Part shown: positions 35,742 to 43,606 of the stretch, piece after piece
How the letters are laid out: each line of letters opens with the position of its first letter
Position numbering within the stretch: the stretch's first letter is position 1
DNA from: Streptomyces sp. NRRL S-1022
GTDB lineage: Bacteria > Actinomycetota > Actinomycetes > Streptomycetales > Streptomycetaceae
Direction: 5' to 3'
NCBI RefSeq assembly: GCF_000720135.1
Contig: NZ_JOIU01000019.1
Coordinates: 62,001-126,000, forward strand
Length of the DNA: 64,000 nucleotides
Translations under genes and position numbers: made by a program
The notes under the pieces: model-generated
Database searches by the model: none
What the model was told of the DNA's origin: nothing
Seen by the model: only the letters and a program-made list of their open reading frames with translations

Positions 35742-35842
35742 GTCGCTCTCCTCCGCCGTGCACCCCGTCCTGGGGGGCGGGTGGCGTAGCTCCAGCTCGA
35801 TTTGAGTGCCGATCCTGACAGAGCCATAGGGCCCTAACAAGG

Positions 35843-35878
35843 GATTCCGTTGTTGCCTTTTGGTTACGCGACGGAATC
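35843..35878. promoter_or_regulatory. dyad operator candidate upstream of the polyamine operon
   Basis: Perfect inverted repeat GATTCCGT (35843-35850) and ACGGAATC (35871-35878) about 100 bases upstream of the aldehyde dehydrogenase start, with an overlapping AACAA/TTGTT dyad at 35836-35854. The region is unusually AT-rich for this genome and lies between divergent genes. Confidence 0.4.
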
Positions 35879-35950
35879 TGTCGACCAGGTGTCGAGTCGC
35901 CGCGGAAAAGGGCGGACGGAGTGTCAGTGGTGCGTGCCAGACTCGCGTGC

Positions 35951-36514
35951 ATGGGAAAGATCGACGGAGTGGCCTCGCTGATCAGGGAGATCCGGGCGGG
36001 GTCCCGGATCAGGTACCTCTACTTCTGGGGGCACCGGCCGCGGCCGGACGGCGGGGTCGGCGCGAGCTGTCTCAGCCAGTGGTGGCCCGCACCGTTCGTG
36101 GTGGACGGGGTGGAGTACGCGACGGCCGAGCACTGGATGATGGCCGGCAAGGCCCGGCTCTTCGGGGACGCGGAGGCGGAGCGGCAGGTGCTGGCCGCGG
36201 AGCATCCCGCCGAGGCGAAGAAGGCGGGGCGGCTGGTGCGGGGCTTCGACGAGGGGACCTGGGAGCGGGAGCGGTTCCGGCTGGTGGTCGAGGGCAGCCT
36301 GCACAAGTTCGCCGCCCATGACGACCTCGGGCTGTTCCTGCTGGGCACCGGGGACCGGGTCCTGGTGGAGGCGAGCCCCCTGGACCGTATATGGGGCATC
36401 GGCCTGGCGGCGGACGACGAGGCGGCCGCGGACCCGGAGCGCTGGCGGGGCCAGAACCTGCTGGGCTTCGCGCTGATGGAGGCACGGGAACGGCTGGCGG
36501 GGGCCGGCGCGTAG
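35951..36514 (+). CDS. NADAR (YbiA-like) family protein
   Basis: A 187-residue protein of the NADAR/YbiA fold. Family members hydrolyse N-glycosidic bonds, for instance in reactive early riboflavin intermediates, or act on ADP-ribosylated molecules. Recognisable parts are RYLYFWGHRPRPDG, CLSQWWPAPFVVDGVEYATAEHWMM (cut here as AEHWMMAGKARLFGD), FKFAAHDDLG-like LHKFAAHDDLGLFLLGTG, and SPLDRIWGIGLAADDE near the end. ATG chosen because it begins the conserved region; a GTG at 35921 with AAAAGGG upstream is a real alternative giving ten more residues. It is divergent from the polyamine operon; a link is not evident. Confidence 0.85.
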   Translation: MGKIDGVASLIREIRAGSRIRYLYFWGHRPRPDGGVGASCLSQWWPAPFVVDGVEYATAEHWMMAGKARLFGDAEAERQVLAAEHPAEAKKAGRLVRGFDEGTWERERFRLVVEGSLHKFAAHDDLGLFLLGTGDRVLVEASPLDRIWGIGLAADDEAAADPERWRGQNLLGFALMEARERLAGAGA

Positions 36515-36744
36515 CCCTGCGGGGCCTGGGCGGACGGGGGGGCACGGGGCGACGGGGTGGGGCTGGGGACTGGTGCCGGGCAGGGAGCGGACAGGCGGGC
36601 AGAGAGCGGGCAGGTGCGTGTCAGTGCGGTGCCGTGCCGGTGCCGACCGGCAGCTGCTCGGTGCCGGGTGACCAGCTGCCGGCTGCGGGTTGTCGGTACC
36701 GACTGCCTGCTGCCTGCTGTCGGGCAGCTCACCCGTGGCCTTCG

Positions 36745-36765
36745 GGCCGGCCTCGTCGGCCGGCC
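36745..36765 (-). terminator. hairpin downstream of the DUF4190 gene
   Basis: Stem GGCCGGCC / GGCCGGCC with a five-base loop TCGTC, 30 bases beyond the DUF4190-protein stop. The remainder of 36515-36794 is low-complexity GC-rich sequence with no gene seen. Confidence 0.45.
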
Positions 36766-36794
36766 TCGACAGACCCGGCCGCTTGGCCTCGGCG

Positions 36795-37841
36795 TCAGCC
36801 GCGCGCCGCGATGACCACGGCGAACACGCCCAGCACCAGGACGACCCCCACGGCGCCGCAGATGATGCCGGCGAGGGCCACGCCCGGGTTCGTCGCCTCG
36901 CCGCGTGCGGCCTTGCCCCGCCCGATCCCGCCGAAGATCAGGGCCAGGACGCCCAGCACGAAGGCGACGGGCCACGCGATGAAGCCGACCGCCGAGATGA
37001 TGCCCAGCACCAGCGAGGCGGTCCCCATGCCGTTGCTCGCAGGCGCCTGCATGCCGGGCCAGCCGTAGCCGGTGCCGACGGGGTACGGCGCGTACGGGGT
37101 CTGCTGCGGGGCCGGGTAGCCGTACGCCGCCGTGGGGCCCGGGTAGCCGTAGGGCACCTGGCCGGGACCGTCCGGCGCGATGGGCGGCGGAGGCACCGCT
37201 TCCGTGCCCGCGTGCGGGGGGAAGGGGTGCACCGGGGGTGCGAAGGGGTTCGGCTGCGGTGCGGTCGGCCCGGGAGTCGGGGGCGCGAAGGGGTTCGGCT
37301 GCGGCGCGGCGGTGGGAGGTGTGAACGGGTTCGGCTGCTGCGCGGTCGGCCCGGGAGCCGGGGGTGCGAATCCGCCGGCCGGGCTGGCCCAGCCCGCACG
37401 GCCGGCGTCGGCCGGCGCGGCCGCCGGCAAGGAGGTCAGCGTCTGCTGATCGTGCACGGTTCCGGGAGCCGGGACGGATCGGGGGACGGCTGCCTGGTCC
37501 TGAGCGTGGACAGAACCGGTGCCCGGTATCGCGTCGTGGACGGAGCCGGTGCCCGGAACGGCGTCCTGGGCCGATTCCCGGTCCGCTCCCGGCACCGCGT
37601 CGCCCGTCTCAGGCGGCGTCCACCGGCCCGCCGCCGGCACGGCCGCGTCCGCCACCGGTGCCGCCCGGCCCGCTCCCGGAGCCTGCTGGTCCCCCGGCGT
37701 CGGCTGCCACCCGCCCCTCGCCGCCGGCTCCGCCCCCGTCGGCCCCTGTTCCCCTTCCTTCGCCAGGGACAGGCGGGGTCGCGCCTGGTCGGGTCCGGTC
37801 GGGTGTGGGGCGGGTACGGGCTGCGGCGCCTCGTCGGACAT
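36795..37841 (-). CDS. DUF4190 membrane protein with long Pro-rich N-terminal region
   Basis: A 348-residue protein of unknown function. About 255 residues are Pro, Ala, Gly and Gln rich and probably disordered, with repeats of PNPFAPPTPGPTAPQ-like units (QPNPF occurs three times) and a Tyr/Pro-rich stretch (YGYPGPTAAYGYPAP). Two C-terminal transmembrane helices follow (MGTASLVLGIISAVGFIAWP and GVALAGIICGAVGVVLVLGV), the DUF4190 hairpin. In Streptomyces such proteins are numerous and often near the cell envelope; a role in protein-protein contact at the membrane is only a guess. It stands alone, divergent from the adenosine-deaminase gene. Confidence 0.85.
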   Translation of the reverse strand: MSDEAPQPVPAPHPTGPDQARPRLSLAKEGEQGPTGAEPAARGGWQPTPGDQQAPGAGRAAPVADAAVPAAGRWTPPETGDAVPGADRESAQDAVPGTGSVHDAIPGTGSVHAQDQAAVPRSVPAPGTVHDQQTLTSLPAAAPADAGRAGWASPAGGFAPPAPGPTAQQPNPFTPPTAAPQPNPFAPPTPGPTAPQPNPFAPPVHPFPPHAGTEAVPPPPIAPDGPGQVPYGYPGPTAAYGYPAPQQTPYAPYPVGTGYGWPGMQAPASNGMGTASLVLGIISAVGFIAWPVAFVLGVLALIFGGIGRGKAARGEATNPGVALAGIICGAVGVVLVLGVFAVVIAARG

Positions 37842-38009
37842 GGTGGAAGGACCCCCTCGCTGGACGTCCCGTCATGCTACGGGCAGGGCGGGAGGCGGTG
37901 GCCCGGGGCCTACGATGATCCCGCGTCACCGATCAGCCGATCACCGCGCCCGCACCACGGACGACGGGCCACCGTCTCCGCCGCGGGCGCCCGTCCCGGG
38001 GAGGCCCCC

Positions 38010-39077
38010 TTGACCGACAGCTCCGTACCCGCCACCGGCACCGCCGACCGCGATCTGCACACCTTCATCGCCGGGCTGCCCAAGGCCGAACTGCACGTCC
38101 ACCACGTCGGCTCCGCCTCCCCCCGCATCGTCTCGGAACTGGCCGCCCGCCACCCCGACTCCATGGTCCCCACCGACCCCGAGGCCCTGGCCGACTACTT
38201 CACGTTCACCGACTTCGCGCACTTCATCGAGGTGTACCTCTCGGTCGTGGACCTCATCCGCACCCCGGAGGACGTCCGGCTGCTCACCTACGAGGTGGCC
38301 CGTGACATGGCCCGGCAGCAGGTGCGGTACGCCGAGCTGACCATCACCCCCTTCTCCTCCACCCGCCGCGGCATCGACGAGCGCGCGTTCATGGACGCGA
38401 TCGAGGACGCCCGGAAGGCGGCCGAGGCCGAGTTCGGGACCGTACTGCGCTGGTGCTTCGACATCCCCGGCGAGGCGGGCCTGGAGGCGGCCGAGGAGAC
38501 CACCCGGCTGGCCACCGAGGACCGGGTCCGCCCGGAGGGCCTGGTGTCGTTCGGGCTCGGCGGGCCGGAGATCGGCGTACCCCGGCCGCAGTTCAAGCCG
38601 TACTTCGACCGGGCCATCGCCGCCGGCCTGCGCTCCGTCCCGCACGCCGGGGAGACGACCGGCCCGGAGACGGTGTGGGACGCGCTGACCGACCTGCGCG
38701 CCGAGCGCATCGGGCACGGCACCAGCTCCGCCCGGGACCCCCGGCTGCTCGCCCACCTCGCCGAGCACCGCATCGCGCTGGAGGTGTGCCCGACCTCCAA
38801 CATCGCCACCCGCGCGGTCCGCGCCCTGGAAGAGCACCCGATCAGGGAGTTCGTCCGGGCCGGCGTGCCGGTCACGGTCAACTCCGACGACCCGCCGATG
38901 TTCGGCACCGACCTGAACAACGAGTACGCGGTGGCCGCCCGGCTGCTGGACCTGGACGAGCGCGGCCTGGCGGACCTCGCCAGGAACGCGGTCGAGGCCT
39001 CCTTCCTGGACCCGGCGGGCAAGGCGCGGATCATCGCGGAGATCGACACCTACACCGCCGCGTGGCCGGCAGCCTGA
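38010..39077 (+). CDS. adenosine deaminase family protein (possibly aminodeoxyfutalosine deaminase)
   Basis: A 355-residue zinc hydrolase of the adenosine deaminase family. Metal and catalytic motifs: KAELHVHHVGSAS near residue 28, SVPHAGETTGPETVWDAL, ERIGHGTSSARDP, and the C-terminal VNSDDPPMFGTDLNNEY. The first motif has HVHH where adenosine deaminases usually have HLHL. TTG start chosen because GGGGAGG lies five bases upstream and it opens just before the conserved barrel. Streptomyces make menaquinone by the futalosine route, and some members of this family deaminate aminodeoxyfutalosine; plain adenosine deamination is equally possible from sequence. Confidence 0.9.
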   Translation: MTDSSVPATGTADRDLHTFIAGLPKAELHVHHVGSASPRIVSELAARHPDSMVPTDPEALADYFTFTDFAHFIEVYLSVVDLIRTPEDVRLLTYEVARDMARQQVRYAELTITPFSSTRRGIDERAFMDAIEDARKAAEAEFGTVLRWCFDIPGEAGLEAAEETTRLATEDRVRPEGLVSFGLGGPEIGVPRPQFKPYFDRAIAAGLRSVPHAGETTGPETVWDALTDLRAERIGHGTSSARDPRLLAHLAEHRIALEVCPTSNIATRAVRALEEHPIREFVRAGVPVTVNSDDPPMFGTDLNNEYAVAARLLDLDERGLADLARNAVEASFLDPAGKARIIAEIDTYTAAWPAA

Positions 39078-39097
39078 CACCCAGCACAATGGGGGCC

Positions 39098-39814
39098 ATG
39101 CAGACCGTGACCGCCGTGGCCCACCGCGGCGACCCCTACCGTTTCACCGAGAACACCCTCGACTCGCTGCGGTCCGCGCTCGGCCGGGGCGCGGACGCCG
39201 TCGAGGTCGACGTCCGGCTCACCCGCGACGGCGTGCCCGTGCTGCTGCACGACGACACGCTGCGGCGGCTGTGGGAGGTCGACCGGCCGCTGGGCGCGCT
39301 GTCCGCCGACGAGCTGCGCGGGCTCACGGCGGGCGGGGTGCCGACGCTGGCGGAGGCGCTGGCCGCGACCGGGGACAGCAGGGTGATGGTCGACCTGTGC
39401 GGGCCGGTCGGCCGCCGCACGGTGGAGCGGACCCTGGACGCGGTCCGGCAGAGCGGGGCCCAGGACCGCGTCTACTACTGCGCGCACGCCGAGGCGATGC
39501 TGGCCGTCCGCGCCGCCGACCCGGCCGCCGAGATCGCCCTGACCTGGACGACCCTGGCCCCGCCCCGGCCCGCACTGCTGGCCGCGATCCGCCCGCGCTG
39601 GCTCAACTACCGCTTTCCCCTGGTGAGCCGGGAGCTGACGGCCCGCGTCCACCACGACGGCCTGCTGCTGTCGGTGTGGACCCCGGACACCCGCCGCTCG
39701 ATGAGCCGCCTGCTGGATCTGGGCGTCGACTCGATCACGACGAACCGGGTCGACGTCCTGCACGCCCTGCGCACCGCGGACCGGCCCGCCGCTCCGCGTG
39801 CCGCCCACCCGTAG
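39098..39814 (+). CDS. glycerophosphodiester phosphodiesterase family protein
   Basis: A 238-residue phosphodiesterase of the GDPD fold, which cleaves glycerophosphodiesters to glycerol 3-phosphate and an alcohol. Catalytic HRGD (residues 9-12 in VAHRGDPYRFTENT), the metal Glu-Asp pair in AVEVDVRLTRDG and the His of PVLLHDDTL are present; the C-terminal strand reads LLSVWTPDTRRSM and VDSITTNRVDVL. No signal peptide, so cytoplasmic. It starts 21 bases after the deaminase stop, suggesting cotranscription. An in-frame ATG at 39089 is the alternative start. Confidence 0.9.
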   Translation: MQTVTAVAHRGDPYRFTENTLDSLRSALGRGADAVEVDVRLTRDGVPVLLHDDTLRRLWEVDRPLGALSADELRGLTAGGVPTLAEALAATGDSRVMVDLCGPVGRRTVERTLDAVRQSGAQDRVYYCAHAEAMLAVRAADPAAEIALTWTTLAPPRPALLAAIRPRWLNYRFPLVSRELTARVHHDGLLLSVWTPDTRRSMSRLLDLGVDSITTNRVDVLHALRTADRPAAPRAAHP

Positions 39815-39972
39815 GGGCTGTCCCGGACAACTCCCCTAGCTTTGGGGCTGGTTGATCGGGGACGGGCCAGGGTCGTGCGCCCTCCTCGGTGAGGATCCGC
39901 GGTCCGCTCCCGGCCCCGGAAGATGATCACGAAGCGTCTTCCGGCGCCGAAACGTCGTTCGAGGAGCCCCGT

Positions 39973-41109
39973 ATGCGCCCCACCCGTCGTTCCGTCCTCC
40001 TGACCACCGCCGTCGTCACCGCGCTGGCCGCCGGCCCGCTGGCCGCACCGGCGTTCGCCGCGTCCGCGCCCCCGGCGTCCGCCCGGGCCACGGCCGGCCC
40101 GGACTCCGAGGCCCTCGCCGCCGCGATCGCCGGGCTGCCCGACCACGACGCCACCGCGGCGCTGCTGCGCGTCGGCGGCGACGGGACCTGGCGCGGGACG
40201 GCCGGCGTGCGCGACGTCCGGACCGGGGCGCCGGCCCTGGAGAACGCGCGGTTCCGGGCCGGTTCGGTGACGAAGGTGGTGACGGCGTCGATCGTGCTGC
40301 AACTGGCCGCGGAGGGCCGGATCGACCTGGACGGCACCGTGCAGCGGTACCTGCCGGGCCTGCTCACGGAGGAGTTCGCGCCGATCACCGTACGGCAGTT
40401 GCTGAACTACACCAGCGGCCTGCGCCCGGGCGCGTCCCTCGGCGACACCGTGGAGGACGGTTATTCGCACCGCTTCGAGACGCTGACGCCCCGCCAAGTG
40501 GTGGCGGCCTCCGTGGCGGAGGGCCCGGCGTCCGCGCCGGGTACGCAGCAGAGCTACGGCAACATCCACTACACCGTGCTCGGCATGCTCATCGAGAAGG
40601 TGACCGGTGACTCGTACGCGCACCAGGCCGCGGTGCGCGTCTTCCGGCCGCTCGGCATGCGGCACAGCTCCTTCCCGGCCGGCGCGGACCCGCGGATCCA
40701 CGGGCCGCACGACCGGGGTTACGACTGGATCGACGGCAAGCTGGTCGACGTGACCGACTGGAACATGTCCGACCGCTGGGCAGCCGGTGACCTGATCTCC
40801 ACTACCGCCGACCTGGAGCGGCTGCTGGTGGGGCTGTTCCGGGGCCGGGTGGTGCCCGAGCCGCAGTTGCGGGAGATGTTCACGCTGCCGGACGTGCCCG
40901 GGGCGCGGTACGGCGCGGCGCTGGAGCGGTTCGAGGCGAACGGCAAGGTGATCTGGGGCAAGACGGGTTCCCGGCCGGGGTACGCGACGGTGATCGCGGC
41001 GACGCCGGACCTGTCCCGCACCCTGGTCTACTCGGTGAACTCCACGGACGCGAAGGGCGACGGCCTGGCCGTCGCCCAGCGCTTCGCGTTCCCCGCGTTC
41101 AACCGCTGA
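39973..41109 (+). CDS. secreted serine hydrolase (beta-lactamase / D-Ala-D-Ala carboxypeptidase family)
   Basis: A 378-residue exported class C-type penicillin-recognising enzyme. The signal peptide starts MRPTRRSVLLTTAVV (Tat-like RR) and ends near AFAASA. Catalytic SxxK is GSVTKVV, YxN is QSYGNIHY and the KTG triad is WGKTGSRPGY. Probably trims peptidoglycan stem peptides outside the membrane, though esterase activity is known in this family. GAGGAG lies six bases upstream of the ATG. It sits just before the NamZ-type operon on the same strand, with which it may share a cell-wall theme. Confidence 0.92.
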   Translation: MRPTRRSVLLTTAVVTALAAGPLAAPAFAASAPPASARATAGPDSEALAAAIAGLPDHDATAALLRVGGDGTWRGTAGVRDVRTGAPALENARFRAGSVTKVVTASIVLQLAAEGRIDLDGTVQRYLPGLLTEEFAPITVRQLLNYTSGLRPGASLGDTVEDGYSHRFETLTPRQVVAASVAEGPASAPGTQQSYGNIHYTVLGMLIEKVTGDSYAHQAAVRVFRPLGMRHSSFPAGADPRIHGPHDRGYDWIDGKLVDVTDWNMSDRWAAGDLISTTADLERLLVGLFRGRVVPEPQLREMFTLPDVPGARYGAALERFEANGKVIWGKTGSRPGYATVIAATPDLSRTLVYSVNSTDAKGDGLAVAQRFAFPAFNR

Positions 41110-41329
41110 CGGACGGCGCGCCGAGGTCCTCCGGTCGCCCGATCCTCTTCCGTACCGGTGCCGTACCGGGCGAAGGGGTATCGGGCGTCGGCCGTGTCCA
41201 GCCCTCCCGCACCCGGGTGATCCACGCCGCCGGCCCGGGCAGGTGCTCCGGGACGGACGGCGCCCGCAAGGCATCCTCGGTCCGGCGCACTTCGCGGACC
41301 GGCGGGAAGGCGGTGGCGTCGAAACCCAT
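41099..41329 (-). CDS. small ORF of unknown function, doubtful
   Basis: A 76-residue frame opposite the gap between the serine hydrolase and the NamZ gene. It starts MGFDATAFPPVREVRRTE and has the G/C-rich third-codon pattern of real genes here, but I see no ribosome site and no recognised domain. Its stop overlaps the serine hydrolase 3' end by 11 bases. It may be a small gene, a decayed remnant or chance. Confidence 0.3.
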   Translation of the reverse strand: MGFDATAFPPVREVRRTEDALRAPSVPEHLPGPAAWITRVREGWTRPTPDTPSPGTAPVRKRIGRPEDLGAPSVSG

Positions 41330-41419
41330 GGAACGGCACGTCGTTATTGCGGAATTACCGGACATGCCAGTACATTCCCCCCACCGCTTCGAGAGGTCAC
41401 CGGCAGACGGGGGCAGGGC
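41110..41419. other. 310-base gap before the NamZ operon
   Basis: Apart from the doubtful small minus-strand ORF and a candidate promoter near 41347-41376, no feature was recognised. The part around 41340-41376 is the most AT-rich and probably holds the operon's control sequences. Confidence 0.5.
41347..41376 (+). promoter_or_regulatory. candidate promoter of the NamZ operon
   Basis: TTGCGG (41347-41352) and TACATT (41371-41376) with an 18-base spacer, 44 bases before the NamZ start. This is a fair match to a housekeeping-type Streptomyces promoter. Confidence 0.4.
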
Positions 41420-42604
41420 ATGGGCAGGGACGGCCGCTGCGCGGTGACGCCCGGGATCGCACGCCTGCACGCGGCGCCCTCGCTCGCCGGGCCCGGCCGG
41501 CTCGGGCTGGTGACCAACCACACCGGCGTCCTGCCCGACCTGCGCCCGGCCGCGCCCGCGCTGCTGGAGGCCGGCGCGCGGCTGGTCGCCCTGTTCGGTC
41601 CCGAGCACGGGCTGCACGGCACCGGCCAGGCCGGCGAGAGCGAGGACACCCGCACGGACCCCGTCACAGGGCTGCCGGTCCACGACACCTACCGGTGCGA
41701 CGGCGAACGCCTCGACAAACTGCTGACCGGCAGCGGCGTCGACGCCCTGGTGTACGACCTCCAGGACGTCGGGGCGAGGTTCTACACCTACGTGTGGACG
41801 ATGTCCGACCTGATGGTCTCGGCGGCCCGTACGGGTGTCCGGTTCGTGGTCGCCGACCGGCCCAATCCCCTGGGCGGGCTCGTCAGCGAGGGCCCGCCGC
41901 TCGATCCGGCGTGGGCGAGCTTCGTCGGGCGGGCGCCGATCCCGGTACGGCACGGCCTCACCTGCGGTGAACTGGCCCGGTGGCTCAACGCCTCCGTCGT
42001 GCCCCAGGCGGCCGGCCGCGCGGCCGGCCTGACGGTGATCGAGGCGGCCGGCTGGCGGCGCGCCACCACCGCCGAGGCCACCGGCCTGCCGTGGGTCGCG
42101 CCCTCGCCGAACATGCCGACACCCGCCACGGCCGCCGTCTACCCGGGCACCTGTCTGTTCGAGGGGACGAACCTCTCCGAGGGCCGGGGCACCACGCAGC
42201 CGTTCGAGATCATCGGGGCGCCGTACGTCGACGGCCGGTTCGCGCCGGCGCTCGCCGCACTGGGCCTGCCCGGAGTGCGCTTCCGCGAACTGCGGTTCAC
42301 ACCGGCCTTCCACCGGCACGCCGGACGGCCGCTGCGCGGGGTCCAGCTCCACCTCACCGACCGCACCGCCTTCGCCCCCGTACGCACCGCCGTCGCGATG
42401 CTCGCCACGCTGCGCCGGCTGTACCCGGACGACTTCGCCTGGCGGCCCCCCGCGGAGGCCGGCGGGCGGCACTTCATCGACCTGCTGTGGGGGTCCGACC
42501 GGCTGCGGCGGGCCGTCGACGCGGGCGAGGACCCGCTGCCGCTGTGCGATCCGCCGGCACCGCCGGGCCGGTGGGCCGGCGACGACGCGCTGCTCTACCC
42601 CTGA
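41420..42604 (+). CDS. namZ: NamZ-like exo-beta-N-acetylmuramidase (DUF1343, GH171)
   Basis: A 394-residue enzyme of the DUF1343 family, whose studied member NamZ of Bacillus subtilis releases terminal N-acetylmuramic acid from peptidoglycan fragments. Diagnostic segments are LVTNHTGVLPD, ALFGPEHGLHGTGQAGE, LVYDLQDVGARFYTYVWTM, VADRPNPLGG, WVAPSPNMPT and FEGTNLSEGRGTTQPFE, and the protein ends ALLYP. No signal peptide is seen, unlike secreted members, so it may work on imported muropeptides. ATG follows GGGGCAGGG. It opens a five-gene operon with a GNAT gene and a sugar ABC importer, which fits recovery of cell-wall sugars. Confidence 0.9.
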   Translation: MGRDGRCAVTPGIARLHAAPSLAGPGRLGLVTNHTGVLPDLRPAAPALLEAGARLVALFGPEHGLHGTGQAGESEDTRTDPVTGLPVHDTYRCDGERLDKLLTGSGVDALVYDLQDVGARFYTYVWTMSDLMVSAARTGVRFVVADRPNPLGGLVSEGPPLDPAWASFVGRAPIPVRHGLTCGELARWLNASVVPQAAGRAAGLTVIEAAGWRRATTAEATGLPWVAPSPNMPTPATAAVYPGTCLFEGTNLSEGRGTTQPFEIIGAPYVDGRFAPALAALGLPGVRFRELRFTPAFHRHAGRPLRGVQLHLTDRTAFAPVRTAVAMLATLRRLYPDDFAWRPPAEAGGRHFIDLLWGSDRLRRAVDAGEDPLPLCDPPAPPGRWAGDDALLYP

Positions 42605-42625
42605 GACCGGGAAGGACCCCCGTCG

Positions 42626-43606
42626 ATGACCGTTCGCACGACGACACCCCGGACCGGGATCCGCGGCTTCCGCGTCGGCGACGGCCCGCGGCTGGTGGAG
42701 GCGTGGCGCCGCAGCGCACCGGCCGACCCCGTCGCCGCGGACCGCTTCCGCTCCCTGGTGCTGCTCGACGCCAACTTCGACCCCGAAGGGCTGCGGGTCG
42801 CCGTCGACGGGGACCGGGTCGTCGGCGCCGCCTACGCGGTACGGCGGCTGACCCCGATGGCCGGCACCGACCTGGAGCCGGCACAGGGGTGGATCCCGTT
42901 CTTCTTCGTGGACCCGGCCGCCCGCGGGCGCGGCCTCGGCCGCCGGCTGCTGACCGAGGCCCTCGACTGGCTGCACGGCCACGGCCGCACCCGGGTGGAC
43001 TTCTCCTCGTACACCCCGAACTACGTGCTGCCCGGCCTGGACGCCGAGGCGTACCCGGAAGCGGCCGGGCTCCTCGCCTCCCTGGGCTTCCGCCCGCTGT
43101 ACGAGGCGGCGGCGATGGACCGCTCCCTGGTCGGCTATCGCCTCCCGGACGACGTGGCGCACCGGCGGGACGAACTGGCGGCACGGGGCCACCGGTTCGC
43201 CACCCCCTGCGACGACGACCTGGTGGACCTCGTCGCGCTCGCCGGGAGGCACTTCGGCGCCGACTGGGCGCGGGCGATCCGGGAGTGCCTGGCCGCGGGC
43301 ACACCGCTCGACCGGATCGTGGTCGTCCGGGACCCCTCGGGCCGGCTGGCCGGGTGGGCGATGCACGGCGCGTACGAGTCGGCGGACGAGCGGTTCGGCC
43401 CGTTCGGCGTGCTGGAGGAGATGCGCGGCACCGGACTCGGCAAGGTCCTGCTGCACCTGGTCCTGGAGCGGATGCGGGCGCGCGGCGCGCACTCCGCGTG
43501 GTTCCTGTGGACCGGCGAGCGCTCCCCCGCGGCCCACCTGTACCGCACGGCCGGCTTCCGCACGACCCGGGTGTTCCGCGTGCTGCGCCGGGAGACCGCC
43601 CGGTGA
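42626..43606 (+). CDS. tandem GNAT-family N-acetyltransferase
   Basis: A 326-residue acetyltransferase made of two GNAT folds. The first (about 10-155) has the acetyl-CoA loop in FFVDPAARGRGLGRRLL. The second (about 185-320) has the looser PFGVLEEMRGTGLGKVLLH. FLWTGERSPAAHLYRTAGF closes the second fold. Two-domain GNATs acetylate small amines; in this operon an amino sugar or its derivative is a reasonable but unproved substrate. The start is 21 bases after the NamZ stop and the stop overlaps the next start (GTGA). Confidence 0.88.
   Translation: MTVRTTTPRTGIRGFRVGDGPRLVEAWRRSAPADPVAADRFRSLVLLDANFDPEGLRVAVDGDRVVGAAYAVRRLTPMAGTDLEPAQGWIPFFFVDPAARGRGLGRRLLTEALDWLHGHGRTRVDFSSYTPNYVLPGLDAEAYPEAAGLLASLGFRPLYEAAAMDRSLVGYRLPDDVAHRRDELAARGHRFATPCDDDLVDLVALAGRHFGADWARAIRECLAAGTPLDRIVVVRDPSGRLAGWAMHGAYESADERFGPFGVLEEMRGTGLGKVLLHLVLERMRARGAHSAWFLWTGERSPAAHLYRTAGFRTTRVFRVLRRETAR

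Noticed and set aside
36515..36794. Low-complexity GC-rich stretch that might hide an RNA gene
   Set aside because: No tRNA-like cloverleaf or known RNA motif was found; only a short terminator-like hairpin is visible.
36690..38009. Upstream extension of the adenosine-deaminase frame
   Set aside because: Antisense to the DUF4190 gene and of low complexity; the TTG at 38010 with GGGGAGG upstream begins the conserved part.
41099..43537. Long minus-strand frame opposite NamZ and GNAT genes
   Set aside because: Shadow of well-recognised plus-strand genes; only its last 76 codons, outside those genes, were kept as a doubtful small ORF.
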